A stretch of 64,000 nt of DNA, taken from the NCBI RefSeq assembly GCF_900142605.1, contig NZ_FRBL01000001.1, positions 124,001 through 188,000 on the forward strand. The letters are read 5' to 3'. Position 1 is the stretch's first letter. Each line of letters opens with the position of its first letter. Shown piece after piece: positions 61,010 through 64,000 of the stretch. Under the pieces are notes generated by a model, which was not told the DNA's origin, searched no databases, and worked only from the letters and a program-made list of their open reading frames with translations. Both the position numbers and the translations under genes were made by a program. This DNA comes from Chitinophaga jiangningensis. GTDB taxonomy: Bacteria > Bacteroidota > Bacteroidia > Chitinophagales > Chitinophagaceae.

Positions 61010-61399
61010 AGTATAAGGAACTAAATATTATAATGATTGCACAGGTATGGATACAATGGGTTTTGCCCCCAATAAATATCATCCAAATAACTGCGCAAAC
61101 TACAGATTTAATTCAAATTAATCAAACACCTGCTCATTTTTAAAGGGTACAAGGAAAGTATAAACAGTACCATGAAATTCGATTCAGGGTGCAAGATGTG
61201 TTGTCCGGCATTGATGAAAATGTAAAAGGGTCTCCTGGTATTTACACCGATTTCAGCACTTCTCTATCATTTAATTTGAGGAGGAAATTAAGAATAAGCA
61301 ACCGCCAAAATATGCCACAAAACACACCTTACAAAGTAAATTTTCTCTATAGTAGAAGAAGATCTAACGGTTGGTTATAACCAGCGCTGATATGGGATA
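61010..61399. other. intergenic region upstream of the RHS gene, no gene seen
   Basis: This AT-rich stretch presumably carries the RHS promoter. TACCTGTG on the minus strand near 61043-61050 is one mismatch from TAnnTTTG. A 63-codon frame at 61189-61380 has no recognisable sequence and I do not call it. Confidence 0.4.
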
Positions 61400-61825
61400 T
61401 TATCGTACAGACATACCCGAAACCTTGTTGTCAAATAAAGCAGTCATAGCATTCCAATCCTCAGGAGAAACAGCCTTACGGCGCAGATTGGCCACATGTT
61501 TACCATCCACCAGTAACCGGATTACATTATTGCCTTTTCTGGCACTTACTTTATCCAGTGATACACTTATAGGCAATTTTTTGTAGATAGACATATTCAC
61601 AAATGACAGGCTCAGCTCCTGCTCCTTTACCCCCATCGTCAGTACCTCATTCAGGTTCATACGCAGTAATAAAAAAGAAGAGAGCCCTAATATCATAGAT
61701 ACCAGTGCCATTTTTGATGAAAAATCAAGATCCAGTAAAAACAAGCCCACACCCAATACTGCAAAGAAAATTAAGGCTCTGATAGCAACCGCCTCCATGT
61801 AAACAGGCTTAAACTTAAAAAACAT
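61400..61825 (-). CDS. small membrane protein, unknown function
   Basis: The 141-aa protein has two adjacent hydrophobic segments (about 10-30, AVAIRALIFFAVLGVGLFLL, and 36-56, SSKMALVSMILGLSSFLLL). A soluble part of about 80 residues follows, with VKEQELSLSFVNMSIYKKLPI and VIRLLVDGKHVANLRRKAVSPEDWNAMTALF. The layout of a membrane hairpin plus a small beta-rich cytoplasmic domain resembles PH-like or YcxB-type proteins, but I cannot assign a family. It lies between RHS and the choice-of-anchor gene, both on the same strand, with no clear operon link. Confidence 0.7.
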   Translation of the reverse strand: MFFKFKPVYMEAVAIRALIFFAVLGVGLFLLDLDFSSKMALVSMILGLSSFLLLRMNLNEVLTMGVKEQELSLSFVNMSIYKKLPISVSLDKVSARKGNNVIRLLVDGKHVANLRRKAVSPEDWNAMTALFDNKVSGMSVR

Positions 61826-62000
61826 CGTTACTTAAATTTGTCAGTTATCAATATATCGTGGAACGAAATCGTATACTAATTTGGTCGAAACAGTCTGCTG
61901 TATTTATTTTCCGAATCTATCGGTCCTCATAAGTCTTTCCCATTGGGAAATCAATAGTGGAATATACAAATATTTTTGCAAGAGTATCAATTTTATCCAT

Positions 62001-62034
62001 AAAAAAAGGGCCGCCTCACAACCGAAGCAGCCCT
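62001..62034 (-). terminator. intrinsic terminator after the choice-of-anchor I gene
   Basis: On the minus strand AGGGCTGC pairs with GCGGCCCT (one G-U pair) and is followed by seven T. It lies 30 bp after the stop at 62064. The remaining 61826-62000 shows nothing definite. Confidence 0.8.
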
Positions 62035-62063
62035 ATTATACAATCTACTAACTAAGTCAATTT

Positions 62064-63587
62064 TTACAGTTTATTGGGTTTGTATATCTTCACCACGCCA
62101 TCCCCTTCTGAACTCACAATCAGCAGGCTTTGCTTCACGGGACTGTCAGCGGCCTTGATAAACAACACCCCTTCCGGTGCATCCCCCGTTTTCAGCAGCT
62201 GCAAAAAAGCAGGGCTTACAGGGTTTGTCACATCATATATCGCTACGGCATCTGCACGCTCCATGCCTACAAACAGCAGCTTTTTCCTACCAACTTCCCC
62301 CAGGACAAGGCCTTCCGGCTCTACGCCCTTATCATCGCTACGTGCGTCATCATACAACGATGCCGCCTTGGCCCGTACTTCCAGCTCGTTTTTACTGTCG
62401 AACACGAGGGTACCGCTATTCCCGTCCCACACGCTGAAAGAACGTGCACCAAAGGAATACAGCTGATCATAATCTCCGTCCAAATCCGTATCTCCCAAAG
62501 TGGTGGTGACGTTCAAACGGCCCAGCAGCGTTTGCCCCTGCAACTTAGCTGCATCAGGGAAAGCCACAGGATCCAGCTTTAAGGCGCTTACGCGCTTTGC
62601 TTCTGCAAAGGCAGCATATTCCCGCACATCGCCTTCATTGGCCGTAAAAAGGTAAGGAACACCGTTTTTATGCATCACTGCAATCCCGTCCGGCTGGTAC
62701 ATGCTCTTTACATTCCATTTTTTGAAATCTATCACATTATCTTTATCACTGACATCCACGGCATTAGCATCTACATTATAATCCTTAAAACCCAATGGCT
62801 TGATGGCCTTGATAGTTTTAGTGGCAATATCCACCGTGGCAATGGCATTATTTTCCTGCAGGGTTACCCAGGCAGTTTTTGAATCGTCGGAAATAGTGAT
62901 GTACTCCGGTTCTATATCCTGTGCCAACGTAGCATTAGGACCAAATACACGTAATCCCTGCTGCATCAGCGCGGCTTTCTGTGATTCAAACCCGCTGAAG
63001 TCAATCGTCTTTACTTCAAAGTTGTTCTGCACATCAATAATAGAAATAGAACCAACCGGATCATTGGTATAAGCGGCATTAGGTTCTCCCTCATTGGCTG
63101 ATAAAATATAACGGCCATCAGGACTAAAGGTCAGCATATCCGGCAAAGCACCTACAGTAACGGATTTTACCAAAGAGTTATCACTGGTTTTAAAAATCAC
63201 CACTTTACCAGGGTCCTGTTTTACGCTAGATTCAATGGCAGCAGCCAGTAGGCCGTTATTTACAGACAAACTGTTTACATATCCACCATGACTCGTCACA
63301 GCGATTTCTGTCAGTTTTACCGGCTTAGCAGGATCTTTTAAATCAATTACATCTATGCGGTTCAGGAAAACACCATTGTTATCCTCTGCATTATACACCA
63401 CAAAGAGATGACCCGTTTTGGGGTCATAAGCTGAAATTTCGGCCGCACCTTCATTGCCGATATCGATAGCGCCGATCTCCGCAAAGGTGGCAGGATCTTC
63501 AGGTACGTAGAAATCTTCTTGTTTATCTTTTTTACAGGACAGCGCTACGATTACTGTGAGTACAGGCAGGATTTTTTTATAGTTCAT
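62064..63587 (-). CDS. choice-of-anchor I family beta-propeller lipoprotein
   Basis: The 507-aa protein begins MNYKKILPVLTVIVALSCKKD with lipobox ALSC. The rest is a beta-propeller of the choice-of-anchor I / alkaline-phosphatase-like type. Blocks are IDIGNEGAAEISAYDPKTGHLFVVYN, GYVNSLSVNNGLLAAAIES, MLTFSPDGRYILSANEGEPN, EPEYITISDDSKTAWVTLQENNAIA, TANEGDVREYAAFAEAKRV, SFGARSFSVWDGNSG and the C-terminal GVEPEGLVLGEVGRKKLLFVGMER. It is lipid-anchored, probably on the outer membrane. Related proteins are often linked to phosphate or extracellular phosphoesterases, but its exact role is unknown. It stands alone with its own terminator. Confidence 0.88.
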   Translation of the reverse strand: MNYKKILPVLTVIVALSCKKDKQEDFYVPEDPATFAEIGAIDIGNEGAAEISAYDPKTGHLFVVYNAEDNNGVFLNRIDVIDLKDPAKPVKLTEIAVTSHGGYVNSLSVNNGLLAAAIESSVKQDPGKVVIFKTSDNSLVKSVTVGALPDMLTFSPDGRYILSANEGEPNAAYTNDPVGSISIIDVQNNFEVKTIDFSGFESQKAALMQQGLRVFGPNATLAQDIEPEYITISDDSKTAWVTLQENNAIATVDIATKTIKAIKPLGFKDYNVDANAVDVSDKDNVIDFKKWNVKSMYQPDGIAVMHKNGVPYLFTANEGDVREYAAFAEAKRVSALKLDPVAFPDAAKLQGQTLLGRLNVTTTLGDTDLDGDYDQLYSFGARSFSVWDGNSGTLVFDSKNELEVRAKAASLYDDARSDDKGVEPEGLVLGEVGRKKLLFVGMERADAVAIYDVTNPVSPAFLQLLKTGDAPEGVLFIKAADSPVKQSLLIVSSEGDGVVKIYKPNKL

Positions 63588-63679
63588 TTCGCATTTTGGT
63601 TAATGGAGCGCAACATATAACCAAAGTATTATGCACGTATTAAGGGAAGGTTATGATTTTGTTACCAACAACTTATGCG

Positions 63680-64000
63680 CTACCAACCCAGTATTATTCT
63701 TACAGTTGCAATCAGGATTAACAGAAAACTACCAAAACCCATTATATACATCGCCCATATTGCATTATCAACATTTGCATCAGGGGCAATAATATGCTCC
63801 TCGTTAGGAATATATTTCACCTTGATGGTATCTCCCATCTTATATTCTTTACCGTACAACTTACTGGTAAACAAATTATAACGATGACCATTGTAATCAA
63901 GCTTGAACACCTTACTGTTCTTTCCGGTCGCACGCGGTTCATAAAGGAGTTTCATACCCACTGTATAACCGTATTGCATATAACGATTATATTCACTTAC
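63680..64000 (-). CDS. DUF3592-like membrane protein, possibly cut by the window edge
   Basis: An ATG at 63979 gives 99 aa, but the frame stays open to base 64000 (VSEYNRY before the Met), so the true start may lie outside. The sequence KVFKLDYNGHRYNLFTSKLYGKEYKMGDTIKVKYIPNEEHIIAPDA has the G-Y and VGDxVxVxYxP pattern of DUF3592. A membrane segment follows (AMYIMGFGSFLLILIATVRIIL) at the C-terminal end. Family members usually have another membrane segment at the N-terminus, which fits a missing 5' part. Function unknown. Confidence 0.65.
   Translation of the reverse strand, partial: VSEYNRYMQYGYTVGMKLLYEPRATGKNSKVFKLDYNGHRYNLFTSKLYGKEYKMGDTIKVKYIPNEEHIIAPDANVDNAIWAMYIMGFGSFLLILIATVRIILGW

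Noticed and set aside
61189..61380. 63-codon plus-strand open frame upstream of the RHS gene
   Set aside because: No family features, biased towards Ser/Arg/Asn, and it lies where the RHS promoter is expected.

Overview
The window looks like chromosomal DNA of a Bacteroidota member, most likely family Chitinophagaceae (Chitinophaga or a close relative). The evidence is tandem SusC/SusD pairs with a FecI/FecR regulatory couple, TAnnTTTG-type promoter elements, RHS proteins with the Bacteroidota-type core, and SusD proteins ending in NPGY. I see no transposase, integrase, CRISPR array or rRNA operon. One tRNA is present, tRNA-fMet at 38860-38931 on the minus strand.

Layout. 1-3735: the 3' part of an RHS polymorphic toxin with an HExxH toxin tail, a lipoprotein immunity candidate and a decayed coding fragment. 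3741-7999: a DUF2851 protein, then a SAM-I riboswitch with its own terminator controlling a trans-sulfuration enzyme and homoserine dehydrogenase. 8001-9625: a secreted metallopeptidase and a zinc-ribbon membrane protein. 9792-29004: a nutrient-acquisition island holding a fatty acid hydroxylase, two tandem SusD/SusC pairs whose receptors carry STN signalling domains, a FecR anti-sigma factor, two copies of a lipoprotein plus zinc-metalloprotease module, and a divergent ECF sigma factor. The sigma and anti-sigma genes are split to opposite ends of the protease block, and both modules share the 12-bp motif TTGAACTAGTCA upstream. 29122-38931: mostly housekeeping genes (maf, a UbiA-type prenyltransferase, a KdsC-like phosphatase, a DUF2520 protein, topA, a SirB1-like protein, der, era, tRNA-fMet).

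39065-47170 is one open reading frame of 2701 codons. It joins a cold-shock domain, a DEDDh exonuclease, a degenerate-looking DinG-like region, a complete RecQ-type helicase and a complete UvrD-type helicase. This is my best candidate for an undescribed system. A single-stranded DNA binding protein gene follows upstream, and then a TPP riboswitch controlling a TonB-dependent receptor that is probably for thiamine or a precursor.

50668-61009 is a surface and toxin island. It has three secreted proteins sharing one C-terminal coiled-coil module, a coiled-coil/beta-barrel protein among them, and a convergent full-length RHS toxin of 1443 aa with two paralogous immunity candidates. Two orphan tail fragments lie next to the immunity genes: a frameshifted putative RHS tail and a piece of the shared coiled-coil module. 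The two RHS genes of the window are in opposite orientation, nearly identical in protein over the core but clearly diverged at synonymous sites. 61400-64000: a small membrane protein, a choice-of-anchor I lipoprotein and a DUF3592-like protein cut by the window edge.

All family assignments come from reading motifs by eye. No database search was possible.
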